This document shows, in pieces, positions 26,565 to 38,382 of a stretch of DNA of 64,000 nucleotides. Source of the stretch: Anisakis pegreffii. Lineage: Eukaryota > Nematoda > Chromadorea > Rhabditida > Anisakidae. Positions within the stretch are counted from its first letter, which is position 1. Each line of letters begins with the position of its first letter. The notes beneath the pieces were generated by a model. It saw nothing but the letters and a program-made list of their open reading frames with translations, did no database searches and was not told the DNA's origin. The position numbers and the translations under genes were made by a program. The stretch is taken from the NCBI GenBank assembly GCA_035041965.1, contig JAPYMA010000115.1:50379-114378 (forward strand). The letters are read 5' to 3'.

Positions 26565-29500
26565 CGACAATTTCATCGCCCTGGAATACAAACCAGGATC
26601 ATGTCCTTCAGAAGCAGTCCAATGCTTTCTGTTCTCACTTCCTCGTACATCATCGTCCTCCTCAAAGCAGCTGCTCATATGATCTTATTAGGAAAAGTAT
26701 CTCTAATTTTGGTCGTTTATCGATTATTTATGAGAATGTTTTCAGTCCCTTCGTTATTTGCTTTTGTGCATTTGTCAATCTTGAAACTGATTTTTAAAAT
26801 AATTTGATCGTAAAATCAAAAGACACTGGCAGTTGAGCTAATCTTATCGAATTTTTAGTCCTTTGATATTGTTGATTTGTGACCGTCTTGCATTACCACT
26901 GCAGAAAGTACTTCGTTTCTTAAAACGAACAAATTTTCTCAGTTGTCGAACTGACTGATTTCGAAGGATCATTGAGGTCAGGATCTCAAAAAGAAAAAGA
27001 GTATCCACATGAGGATTTTGGTCTTGTCGTTGATTGATTATGCTATTGTTACTATTAACGAACGGGTCATTACTATATATATATAAATGAGTTCTACTTT
27101 TACTGAAATGATAATATGATATAATATATGATGATATCCGATTTAGGGGTACGTCTCTACCGTTGATCAGATATATGTTGTGCCTCACTTGAGAGCGATA
27201 TTTTGCTAGCAGCACGACTCAAATCGCCTACACGAACTCTTTTAAAGTCAGTGTGTTCGTTGAAGTATTATGCCAATGAAAATGGGTCATCAATCTAAAT
27301 TTTCTCCCTGTTCACTTTGCTAGCAAAATAATCGTGCAGTTTTAAAGAATTCTTCTCACTATAGCTAATATTCGTATTTAATGTCGTCTATTTGTAAATA
27401 ATCTACTTACCGTCGAAATTTTCCTTGTTAATTGATTTTCAACAAACTCACTTTCATATCGTCACTCGTTTGTAGTTGTGCTTTTCATTTGATTGAAATT
27501 ATCGCTTGTGCATTTTCAGAGCGTTATTTGATAGTTCGTTGATGTGATAATAACCGTTTGATCTAACTCTTTAAAGATGGATGCCTATTGATAAGTCGTC
27601 TGGAGTCGAATAATGTGTATTAGGCACCTGATTTTTGGATGTGTACTTTATAAAACGATTTCACTTCCAAGTTATCCTTTTTGGTTTCTAGTACAGAAAC
27701 CAAAAGCTAGAAAACGAATTTTTCGGTTTCCTGTCTGATTATGAGCTTACCTGATTGCACGAAGTTTACTCGTTTCAGTTATTCACTTGATTTCGTCATA
27801 ATATTAAAAGTATTTTTCATAAAATTTGGCTGATTATGCAAAATTTTCATTGAGATGTAAAATTTTCATTGAGTCATTTATTAATTTATGCAAGATTGTG
27901 TATTCACATCAAAATCCCTTCAGTATCAATGCCCATTCAATTAATTTTTTATGTGCGTTACTACTAACACTAATGCTCATTCAAACAGATTCTTTAATGG
28001 TCTAGTGTCAATTATCGCAGGACACAGTATGTCTGTCGTAGTTCAGTGTGTTCATTTTAAGCGATTTTTCATTGAGTTTTTGCAGTCTGTGCAAAGTTTA
28101 TCAGGAATACATCTGAATTGTTGGAAAAGCTGTAAGGAATGCTACTGATGAACAATTTTGAGATCAGAGTTTATGCTGAGTGGATGACTAGAATCGACTA
28201 TTTTTGTGAAAACTTACTGTGTGCTTGCAATATTGTAGACTTGCTCGAACAAATATTTAATTGCTAAAAGAATAAAATGTTTATAAATCCTTGCGTGTTG
28301 AAGTTTCTACGATTCCATCTCGCTTCTGCTAAAGAGTGCAATTCTCAGAATCTTATTTCTTAAATTTCAGCACATTTGCATCAGCTGAGAAATATGCATG
28401 CGCTTACCGATATCTCATTCTTTAATATTTCAGGGATCTCTTATTGGGATTCAAAATTTCAAACTGAAGTTTCGTTTCGGCAGTTTATCTCTTTTTGATT
28501 GCTGCCTAACTAAAGTTGCTGTTTGCTCTCATAAAGACAAATCCAACTGGTGATTCACTGATGAATCTCAACAATGAGAAGCGAATAAAAATACTTTGGG
28601 ATTGAATGTAGGTGATGCGAATGGTTTTTGTGAAACACGCAATGAGGCTTATTTAGTTCAAAAAATAGTCAGTCGCTTAATCGATGATTGAGGAGGACGG
28701 ATCTCGCTGAAGAAGAGGTTATGACAGAATTGCACGATCTCAAACTCTTCTTTTTTTCTTGCAAAGAACCAAGAACAGTGGAGTTTGGTTCGGTTGATTG
28801 AGCTCTGTTTTTGTGGAAGATCAAAAAATCAAGAAACTCGGTCATGACGTCAATCAGTGTATCTTCATCAACTATCGCATGTTCTCGGAATTCCGATCGA
28901 CCGTTAAGAATTATTGGGTTTTGAAAATTACACTCATTGAAAGACGTCTGTTGTCAGAATTGGGTTTACGATGAGGAGAGGTGGCGTTTTGTTCAGCTCT
29001 TCTGGGAAATTATTATGTTCAGCTCTGGAAATCATACAGAATTCCGGACGTGGGTTTCTGGGTTAATTGAGAATACTGAGCAAACGTAATGGCGATTGTT
29101 CGAAATATTTCTAAATATTGTTCACAGTAAATTGTTGATTTGTGATCTAAATTCCAAGGGAACGTAGTGTTTGAAGTGAACGTCGCTCAATGAATTTCGT
29201 ATTTTCGTTCCATTAGTAACGTTTTTTGAAATTGAAATCGATGTGTTAACGTAATGTGCATAAAATTAACGCAGTTGACTTTCACAGTGCAAAATGTCCA
29301 GTTCATCGAAATGCTTCAGCACTGCGTCTTCAAAGATCCATAATTTGCTTACGTCCATTCACTTCTAATCAGTTACACATCATCAAATTGTTGTATCTGT
29401 TGCATGCTCACGTAAATAAGCGATCGACTTACTCAATTTTATTTCATTCCGAATAAAATAATTTGGAAAAATCAAGTTCGTTTTCCGAATCATATGATGC

Positions 29501-32188
29501 ACAGTCTTTGAATAAGATAGATCGATGGGTCCAAAAATTTGTTCTCGCTCTGTTTGTTATTGTTATTAACAGTCAGTTTTTTCAAATTATAAGGATAATA
29601 ATTCAAATTCAATTTTTTTAAATCGAATAATATGACTTTCAATAAATTGTGTTTTTGATCAAATTTTCAGTGGAAAGCATTCAACAAAATATTATGAGGT
29701 ATTTTGAATTTTTGAAAAAATCATCGAGTCGGTTCGGAATTTCGTTGGTAATGCATTCCGATGATAAAAGTTGATAAATATTAATGGATATTGCTATTTG
29801 AAAGCGCATTTTTAATGGTGCTATTTGGTTGGTACGGCAAGGAACTGAGTGATATTCTAAATTTTTCTACGTATCAATGAAGATGCAGCTCGAAGTCTTT
29901 TCACTTGATCTGATGAGAAGAATATCGCGAAATTGCACCTCTTTGATTGATTACTTCTTCGGAATTCAACAACTTCAATTCTATCCAGAAAATGCTTTCT
30001 TATTGTTTCTGCTCATTGCATTCATTCTACCTCCCTCGTCATGAGTTAATGGCTTAGGATTTTTTTAAAGTACTTTTCAAGAAAGACGTCAAATTTTTTT
30101 TCTTTTGAAATTTTTTTCTAATTGTTTCCAACCTTTTCAAAAGCACGATTGAAGCAGTTGAAAAACTGTAACGCAGCTGTTACAGTTTTACAATTGCTTC
30201 CGTTTCTCTCATAAATTGAAACTGATTTTGAATGTTTCCAATGAAATTTGCTCAAACCTTGAGGAGATGCTTTCTGGAACTACAGGTTCGGTTCCATTCT
30301 GTTGTCGTCTGTGAATGTGATTTTCAAATTTAACTCCACATTTTCTAACCCTTCTTATTTGTAACCAATAACTTTCATAATCCGATTTTTGCGTACGCGA
30401 TTTAGATCGATGGCGCCAGTGCTTAATGCCAGTGTCGACAGACTGTGACCGTGCGAGAACGATGTTGCGTCTATTTTAACCGACTAGCCGTACAAACATT
30501 CACTTTTTATTATCGTTCCAAAGAACTGCATCAAAAAACAATTCGTTGCTTAGAATGGATCATCAGTTACTCTGTTCTTACAGTGTTTAGAACATTCTTT
30601 GATATTTTTCGTTCCTATCGAAAAGCCGAATAATTTTCCACTAACGTATGTAACAAAAGTTCATCCATAGAGGACGATATTATTTTTGGCATGAATTGAA
30701 GCCGTCTTGTCGTATTTTTATATTTACTGTACTGTCTCGGTTCATTAAGCAGAGAGCAGTAATGATTTTATTAAGTGATGTTGATCAAGTCATTGTAATT
30801 TAATGTTTTAAGCCGATTAAAGAGAGTACTTGCCTGTTCGATATCGTTCCGTACCTTCTGATATTACTCAACGAGCGATCAAGTGATAAGGCGATGATCA
30901 CCTTTTCCATTTCATTTGACTGACAAATTCCTCACTTTGGAACGATCTGTTTGAAATGCAATTTTGAACGCAGCGACGTATCAATTCATTCATGAGTGTA
31001 ATTGTAGGTATACAGCCAACGCTCGGGGATGCCATTCGTCACAACGTTATTGTTTGTGCATTTAACATGTGTATGTCATATGACTGGGGAGAAAAATAAT
31101 GTCAGAAGGGAAGAATGAGTATGACCACGCACACATCTGATGTGAGTAAGCCTATTAATCGATCTCTAACCTACGACAAATTCATGGCAACAATCTTCGT
31201 TGTAGATCGATTCGATCGGGCCAGCGTTCACTGCCGCTTTTCGAAAGTTACAAATTGTGCTCAATGAGCCATTTGAACGTTTCACTCGTAGGAACTGCTC
31301 TCTGTGAGCACACTTTTCTGTGATGTAATTATCAGTTTAAATGCGTTAAACATGCGATATCTATGAATTTCAAGAGCCATACGGCGTTTGTGAACATAGC
31401 AACAAGTTTGCTATCATTTTTACCGACAAACAGCTCTTTCGAATGTGTTTCGTGTTTTTGCGTTTCAATATGAGTCGTATGAGTTGTTTTCTTGACGCCA
31501 TGCTTGATTTTGTTCTATATTCGCTGGATTTATTCAATGTGAATGATTGGAATGATTGGTGATGATTGATTTTTTGCGAGTTTTTGTGATATCACTAACG
31601 ATAAAAAAACGTTCGGTTCTGGTAGAGACATACGAACTAACCGTGCGACATTCGTTTTCGAGTGCTCTGCAAATGTTCATTTGTGACTGTTAGTATGTTG
31701 AGTGCTTGGATTTTACTCGGAAGAAGATTAGGTAGACCTGTTCTAGTGAGCATGTAGTAAGCTTCGCTAATAGTCTTTGTTCTAGTATGATTTGATCTAG
31801 TAAGCTTTGCTCTAGAGAGCAACTGTTTCTGAGGTTTTTATTGTGATCCATAAAACGCTCATGTTCAGCAGTTGGGCGTAAATCTAACAAATTGAGTAAA
31901 AAGGTCTAAAAATATGTTCAGATTACGTAACAGTTTGTGAGCAGAACGAAATTTTAGTCTCATTACCACATCAACCATCATAAGCGTGCAACATTTCAAG
32001 ACAATTTAGAAGTAGGTGACCCACCTGTTCTTATAAGTACAGATGCGTTTGATTTCGTGAAAAAAAAAACTGATTTTTTTAACGGAGTACTTTGAATGCC
32101 GATGAATAAATCGCTATTCTATGTTCATACGATTAAGCACCAATCGATGTCCGTAAATTTAATTGTTATCAGTTCAGAATCATTTTCA
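26565..32188. other. intergenic region between the TRAK and zinc-ribbon genes
   Basis: No exon chain, conserved motif, RNA gene or repeat of note was found in about 5.6 kb. The + strand is T-rich. The 3' untranslated region of the TRAK gene begins here. I could not fix a polyadenylation site. Confidence 0.5.
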
Positions 32189-32189
32189 G
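32181..32189 (+). promoter_or_regulatory. probable trans-splice acceptor of the zinc-ribbon gene
   Basis: CATTTTCAG is an ideal nematode acceptor 13 nt upstream of the ATG at 32203. No coding exon lies upstream, so spliced-leader addition is the simplest reading. Confidence 0.55.
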
Positions 32190-32202
32190 TGTTTACATAA
32201 CG

Positions 32203-32961
32203 ATGTCAACATCCTCGTCTGTTAACCGCACCGATCTACCGCCAACGCAATGTCCTACCTGCCATATTCCTGTTTTGGGTAGAGATGAAAAATTTTGTCG
32301 AAAATGTGGATATAAAATGCTACATTGTGTCAAATGTAATGCAACAGTCAGGTGCATAAATACTTGTTCTTGAACGTTTCAATTGGACTTTAATTGAACG
32401 CTAATTGGTTCTGAGTGCAAATGCTAATTTTATTATGTACGAAACTCGTAGCTATTCATAGTGCAAATGCACAGTATGCAAAATTGCAATTTCTAGTTCA
32501 TCAATATGATTATACTGACTGAATTGAACGCATCATGATTGTCTTGATTCGTAGGAAAACGTGACGAATCAGTATGGGTGATTAATGTGAATCCTTCTTT
32601 CATCGAGTGTTTGTTTCTCAAAACACTGCTCCATATTTTGCTTTCGATCTGTGCTCTCCGCTCGTATGCAACCAGTTGTTTTGTTAGAAACTTTGTAAAC
32701 TAATATAAAATCATTCGATGAACTAGGGAATTTACTATTAGTTGTTTTTGACATTTGCAAGTTATGGAATTTGAAAGTTGTTTGTTTATTTTAAGAGAGG
32801 GTGACAGTTATTGTACGGCTTGCGGCGCAAGACGATGCTGTATAATGGAACGTTGGCGTCAAGGAACGCTGCATCGTAGTCCATGTTTCGTTGGAATGGT
32901 AATTCTAGTTGTCGGTGCATCATGGCTAACGCTTCGTTATGCACTTCGAAAACATCTCTAG
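32203..32961 (+). CDS. small double zinc-ribbon protein with C-terminal membrane segment
   Basis: Two exons, 32203-32351 and 32796-32961, joined in phase 2 (CAG|gtgcat ... ttttaag|AGAGGG), encode 104 aa. Four CxxC knuckles follow one another: CPTC (residue 17), CRKC (33), CVKC (43) and CTAC (56). Pairs 1/2 and 3/4 give two zinc ribbons of the double-zinc-ribbon type. After a short basic stretch comes a hydrophobic segment, FVGMVILVVGASWLTLRYAL, and the tail ARKHL-like RKHL. The topology suggests a tail-anchored membrane protein with the ribbons in the cytosol. I cannot name an orthologue. Function is unknown: zinc binding and membrane location are inferred from the motifs. The strict CxxC spacing and exact splice join make this a real gene rather than a chance frame. 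Confidence 0.8.
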
Positions 32962-35900
32962 AAGAGTTTCGACAAAGCCTAGACATCAGTCAATATTATT
33001 TCTCGTCACCACTCAACATCCACTCCTTCAGATCACAGTTCGGAACACCATCCTCTCAACTCTACAACACTGCCCATCTCTCATTGTTCCCTCAAGCTCC
33101 CATTGTTCATCCATCCCAATTTCATTCATGTAAATTTCGTCAAATTCGTTCGATGTCTTCTTTGAAAGTTCAGTTGTTGAGCAGTAGTTAATTTTGTTCA
33201 GCAATCATGATTAATGGCGAATGTTTGAGAAGCAATGGAATGTTTGCAAATGAAAAAATTCCGTCTTTTTAATGCGTTCCCCACTAATGCTCACACAATT
33301 TCCACGTTGAAGCATATACGGTTGAGACGATAATTGCCACTCCCATTTGCACATCGTAATCGATAACGTCAAGTGAATCGATAGATACTTTTTTGCATTC
33401 GCATTCACGGCCAAACACTTTCATCCTGCGGTTAATGAAATCTCCACTTAGTTTAAGAACTATATTGTCAGTCAAGCAAAAGCCGCTAAAAGAGAAATCC
33501 AGTGGGAAAGGTTATTTGCTGATGAAAAAAGGACTTCATGAGAAAACTGAATTGAGGAAATCAACAACTCGAAGAATTTCTTCCAAATCAAAATAGTAGT
33601 TTTTTTTCGACTTATAGTGATTCTCTTCTCCAAATAGAAGAAAATATTCATCGTAGATTTTATGCACTATTATTTGGTGCATATTTTCACACTGAACATC
33701 TTTATTTTAGACAAATAAATTTTTTTGGTGCAAATTTACTTCTATTCATCTGATCCATTTCACTAGGTCCCACTTAAAAATAGTCATGAATGTTATTCTC
33801 ATCTTTACAACAGAAACCATGCATGATCTGTCGTCGTGCAGTTTTTGTTTGTTGTTTCTGTTATGATGAAATCTTGAATTTTCGTTTGTACTGTTTAATT
33901 TCTCTTGTATTTGTTTATTCTTCTAGTGTACAATACTCCTCCGTTGTGTAAGAAATTCCTCTCATCACACAAAAAATCGTTTTTGCCTTAAAAACTTTCT
34001 CGATAACCTCTTCCCTTTGCATCCGTGCAACGAAAAGAAGAAGCTCCAACAGAGCATTCGAAATTTCGTACAATCTCGAATTTTTTTTGCGTTTATCAAA
34101 ACATTTGGTGTTATAGGAGTGTTTAGAAACACTTGAAGAGTAAGAAAAACAATCATATATCGAAAAAGTCATTTTGAGAAACACTGAACGCTGGCTAATT
34201 CATCAATTGATCGTTTCTGCGAAACGAAAGTCAGTGTTTCAACGTTCTTTGAATTTATCAGATTCGAGATTATACGTTCTTTTCCAACGAATTTCTTACA
34301 TTTAGAATATTGTGAACTTCTCTCTGTATAGTATCAAATTAATTTCATATCATATAGTTTTAACATCTCATATCATATAGAAGGAGATTATTTAGCACTT
34401 ATTTCTTCAGTGTTTGTAAAATTTTTAGCTGCCATCGAATGAAAGATTATCTCTTCAAATTGGCTTTTCACCGCAATATATTGACGATCAATAATAAAAG
34501 CATATCTATCAAATCTTCAGATCAGAATTCACTAAAAAATCTGTATTTGTTAGAAAATTTGTTCTGCTGAATGAGCGAAGTAATTGATGAGGTACTGTTG
34601 AACCATCAAGAAATACGCCACATGTTCCAAGAAAGTTTCATTACAAGAAATTAATCTGCACGATTTTTCAAGCAAGTAATCATTTTGCGATATATCCCAA
34701 AACTAGAAGAGTTGTTCGGATACAAACCGAAATCGTGATATTTTTAACATTTTTTGAACATTTTTTTGATTGTGGAGAAAGGAGCACAGGAGCATTACAT
34801 TAGTTACTTTAGTACAATGCTGACTTAAGCGGATAACAAATTCAACAGATATTTTAAACAACCAGTCAAAAATTCTATGCAATCATTCAATTGTTTAAAT
34901 TATTAATATTCTTTTCATTCGCTCGGTGAGTGTCTAATGGATCATAGAATCGTCGCAGTAGTCATTGTATGCGATATCTTTCGTTTCATTCAATAATTTC
35001 GTTTAAATGCAAACTGATTCATCATTCGAATAGTTAGTCTCATTTTCTACCATATTCTCAATGGTGCATTTTCTATTCAATGCATCATTGAGAATATTTA
35101 TGATACGTGGTAGATTGAATAGTCATTGAGAACAGTAATAGCTCTCTTCCTTGTTCACTTCTCTTCGTCCGTTCAAAATCAATCGTAAATGATTCATGTT
35201 GGTGTATGATTTTATCACTTTTACACAAAAAAATGAATGAAAGAGAAACGCACTAGTGAAACACATCGCTCATCGATTCGAAAAAATAATGGTTGGGCGG
35301 TTCATAGTGAAACCGAAATCGTATTTGAAAAGGGAAAAAAGTAATTTTTTTTCAGCAACACTTTCATCGACTGATCGGAATTATCTCGTACACTATTGTT
35401 CGGAAACAATGATGAATGGGCCACATAAAATGTAAAAGCTAATGCAAATGGCAAGCGAAAACTAGAAAATATCCCAATTAGAAGGTTTCTGAATGTAATG
35501 CAAGTGTTTTTCACTTTACGTTAACTGTAAAGCGCAGATGTTTCAACGAGGACGCGACGAGAACTGCCCGAAAATGTTTTTCATGCCGACGTGCACAAAT
35601 CAAAAGCGATAAATCTACGTTCTCGTGAGCACTAAAAAATTTGTGATTCAGTCTTTTTCTGACTTCAAGTGTACCAGGAAAGTGGTTCAGTGATGACTAG
35701 CAGCTTGCACGAGAGATGTTTTCGGAAAAAAAATTTAGGGCAGAATTAAAAACACTTCCTTTACACTGCCACAGTAACGGATTCCATTGGTTTACTTAAT
35801 TTCTTTGCTAACACAAATCCCGTTCCAACTAATTCCATCAGTCCCAAAGACAAAAGAAACGGAAGAAAATTTGGGGAACATATGACAATGCAATAGACAA

Positions 35901-37910
35901 ATTAGTTATGAAATGCTCAAGGACAACTTAGAACGATAAGCAGAATAAGAGAATGAACGCAAGAATGAAAATAAATAAAAGAGAAATGTTTATTAATTGT
36001 AAGCAATTGGCAGAAGCACAAAATAACTGGGGCATTAACGGAATAAATCATTGCAGAAATGAGTGAACAATTGATTACACAAAATAAAATGGTAATATGC
36101 AAACGTTGGAAGGAAAAACACCAATCAGAGAAAGTCATATCACTGAAATTCTGATCAGCCTCAAGAATATCATTTGAAAGAAAAGCAAAATTTTCTGTGA
36201 ATGGGAAAAACCAATCGGTTGGAATCACAAATCGTAATTCTGACGTTGAGTGTTTATCAAGAACATGAACAGATAGGTGGCTTTGGGAGTTTCCAGTCAA
36301 AAATAACGATGAATATCATCAATCAGAACATCCGAAGTGAAACGGAGATCAATGGGATCACAAATCAAGATTCTCTTCAGAAATAAATGGTAATAATGCA
36401 AAATTTGTCACCGAGTTAAACTTTTCGGAATTCTTGAAACAGGCTTGCCCTCTCACTGCTTGTTGCCTCCAACAGTACAGTCGCCGCCACCCTATCCTCT
36501 AGTTTGCATAAAATCGAAGCAAATCAAACTCAAAAATTATTCAGATCCAACTATTCGAAAGAATAAATTCCACTGCGCTCTGAACATTTTACACAGTCAT
36601 CCTCACTCCAGTACACTCATCCAATTCAGTTTCCATGAAAGTTTACCGAAGCAAAAATTCAAAGATATTCAATCACTAAATTCGTCACAATATCAGTTAA
36701 GAAGATTCTCCTCCCTGGGCGAATAGCTTTGCTCAGATAACACACAACGTTTCTTATTGGCAATTACTTTGCACATGTTAAAGAAAACAGCAAAATATGA
36801 ATGCATAGACGAAAAAATTATGAGGGAGTAATTTAATTCATTGCGAATCACTCTGGAACAATCGACGGGGACACATAAGCGGGGTGAGATAAACAACAGA
36901 TGACAACAAACAGCAACGGAGATGACAAACAGAAACTGTTCTGATATAGTCCGCACCAAAGCATCGCAAAGAAAATTACGCCAATCAAAAAAAAACAATT
37001 TTTGTGCAAATAATATCGAGAAAAACGGAATACGAGCTGGTTTTATAAAAACCATTCAACGGGAATCAAAATGAACGTATTTCGCAAAAGTCGTATCAAA
37101 TGAAACATCCTTCTCACATGAAGCGCATGAAACCAGTTTCATACATGACCACTGAACAAATCAGTACGAACCTGAAACGCGAAAACGTTGATAAGTGACG
37201 AGATTAATGGTTTGTGTTGAGGTTTTGCTTCAATTATTTGCAACAAATCAAATATTGTACCTAACAGAAACGTGTAAACATTCCACCACCGCTTAAATAG
37301 CGCTCTGCGTTGTAACTACACAAATAAACAAGGGATTAGGTACATTTTGCTTCAACTGATTGGAAAACCGTAAAAAGTAGCTTCTTCCCCCAGTAAAACA
37401 ATCTTATGGACTGATCAATTCCACCACCTAAATAGCACTTTACAATGTTCTATTCAATACAGCGGCCTGATTTTAAATGCGATTTCATTTAGCCGCCTGA
37501 CGAGGAACCAATAATCATTATATTCTTTTCACTGAATCGATATTTTAATGAATTTGAGTTAAAGGCAAATATTTTTTGTGTTTAATGCAACTGCTTTTTT
37601 CCTTCCTGATTCTAATTTCGACAAGGATGAGAGCAGAAATTACAAGAATTCTGAAAAATGAGGTACCAAAGGAGGATTATGCGTATAATTCGCATCACAA
37701 AACCGATAACGTTTGCGAATAAACAACTGTTAATTTGAAAACCCTCTGATCCAAACAACATCTTAAATCAATCAAACGAAACCTTGATTTTTCAGTACAA
37801 GGCAAAAAACATTCTCAATCAATTGTGACAGCTGTGACAGAATGCTACTGTTTTTATCAAAAGGATTCGATTAAAAATTAAAGTACATGGCTGATAAGCG
37901 AGAAGATGCT
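32962..37910. other. intergenic region between convergent genes
   Basis: This lies between the 3' ends of the + strand zinc-ribbon gene and the - strand HSBP1 gene. No coding exon is supported. Two hydrophobic - strand frames (35917-36300 and 36693-37055) match nothing I know and fall in DNA that is T-rich on that strand, so they are probably by-products or part of a 3' UTR. An imperfect inverted repeat sits near 35045-35120 (TCTACCATATTCTCAATG and a partial complement). Confidence 0.5.
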
Positions 37911-38382
37911 TCAGGGTTCAGGTTCAACGCCAGCTTGCGTCATCAAATCGGTGATATTTTTCTCGAGGTCGTCGATTCGCTTTGTCATCTCATCGATACG
38001 ACCAACAATTTGATCAGACATATGTTGGAAGCGATCTTGTGTTTGCTGTAGCACCCCTTGAATCTGAATACCAACAAAATCGGTTAAGTCAACAAAAATA
38101 GATTCTTATGATAGATAATCGTAAAACTTGCACGTTGAAGAATATTACACCTGGGCACATTCATTCATTAAAATTTCGTGAAGACGTACCCATATACTTG
38201 TTGGGTTCAAAAGATGTGTAAGGGTTCAATTCATCAAGTGATTCCTGAAAGCAATAAACTTGAAAGATCACACGACTTACCAGTGTGGTCAACTCTTGCA
38301 GACTGTTCGGATCACCCGGTTTTAGTTCGGGAATAACCGGAGCATCGAGAACTTTTGTGGCTACTTCATCCGTTTTCTCCAT
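37911..38382 (-). CDS. hsb-1: heat shock factor-binding protein 1 (HSBP1)
   Basis: Small nuclear coiled-coil protein that binds the trimerisation domain of HSF1 and dampens the heat-shock response (family knowledge). Two exons, 38382-38281 and 38063-37911, join in phase 0 to give 84 aa, close to the usual 75-85. Residues 26-84 carry the whole HSBP1 domain. Clear blocks are [34 protein letters not shown] and [19 protein letters not shown], with the heptad Ile/Leu/Met spacing of the trimeric coiled coil. The N-terminal 25 residues are Pro/Asp-rich and variable, as in relatives. The donor is GTAAGT and the acceptor TATTCAG. No clear trans-splice acceptor was seen upstream. Identification is secure. 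Confidence 0.95.

Noticed and set aside
35917..37055. Hydrophobic - strand frames of 127 and 120 codons
   Set aside because: T-rich strand composition yields such frames readily; there are no family motifs or splice structure.
38161..38260. Extra exon in the HSBP1 intron ([16 protein letters not shown])
   Set aside because: Its length with the only usable donor (55 nt) breaks the frame, while the two-exon join gives a continuous HSBP1 domain.
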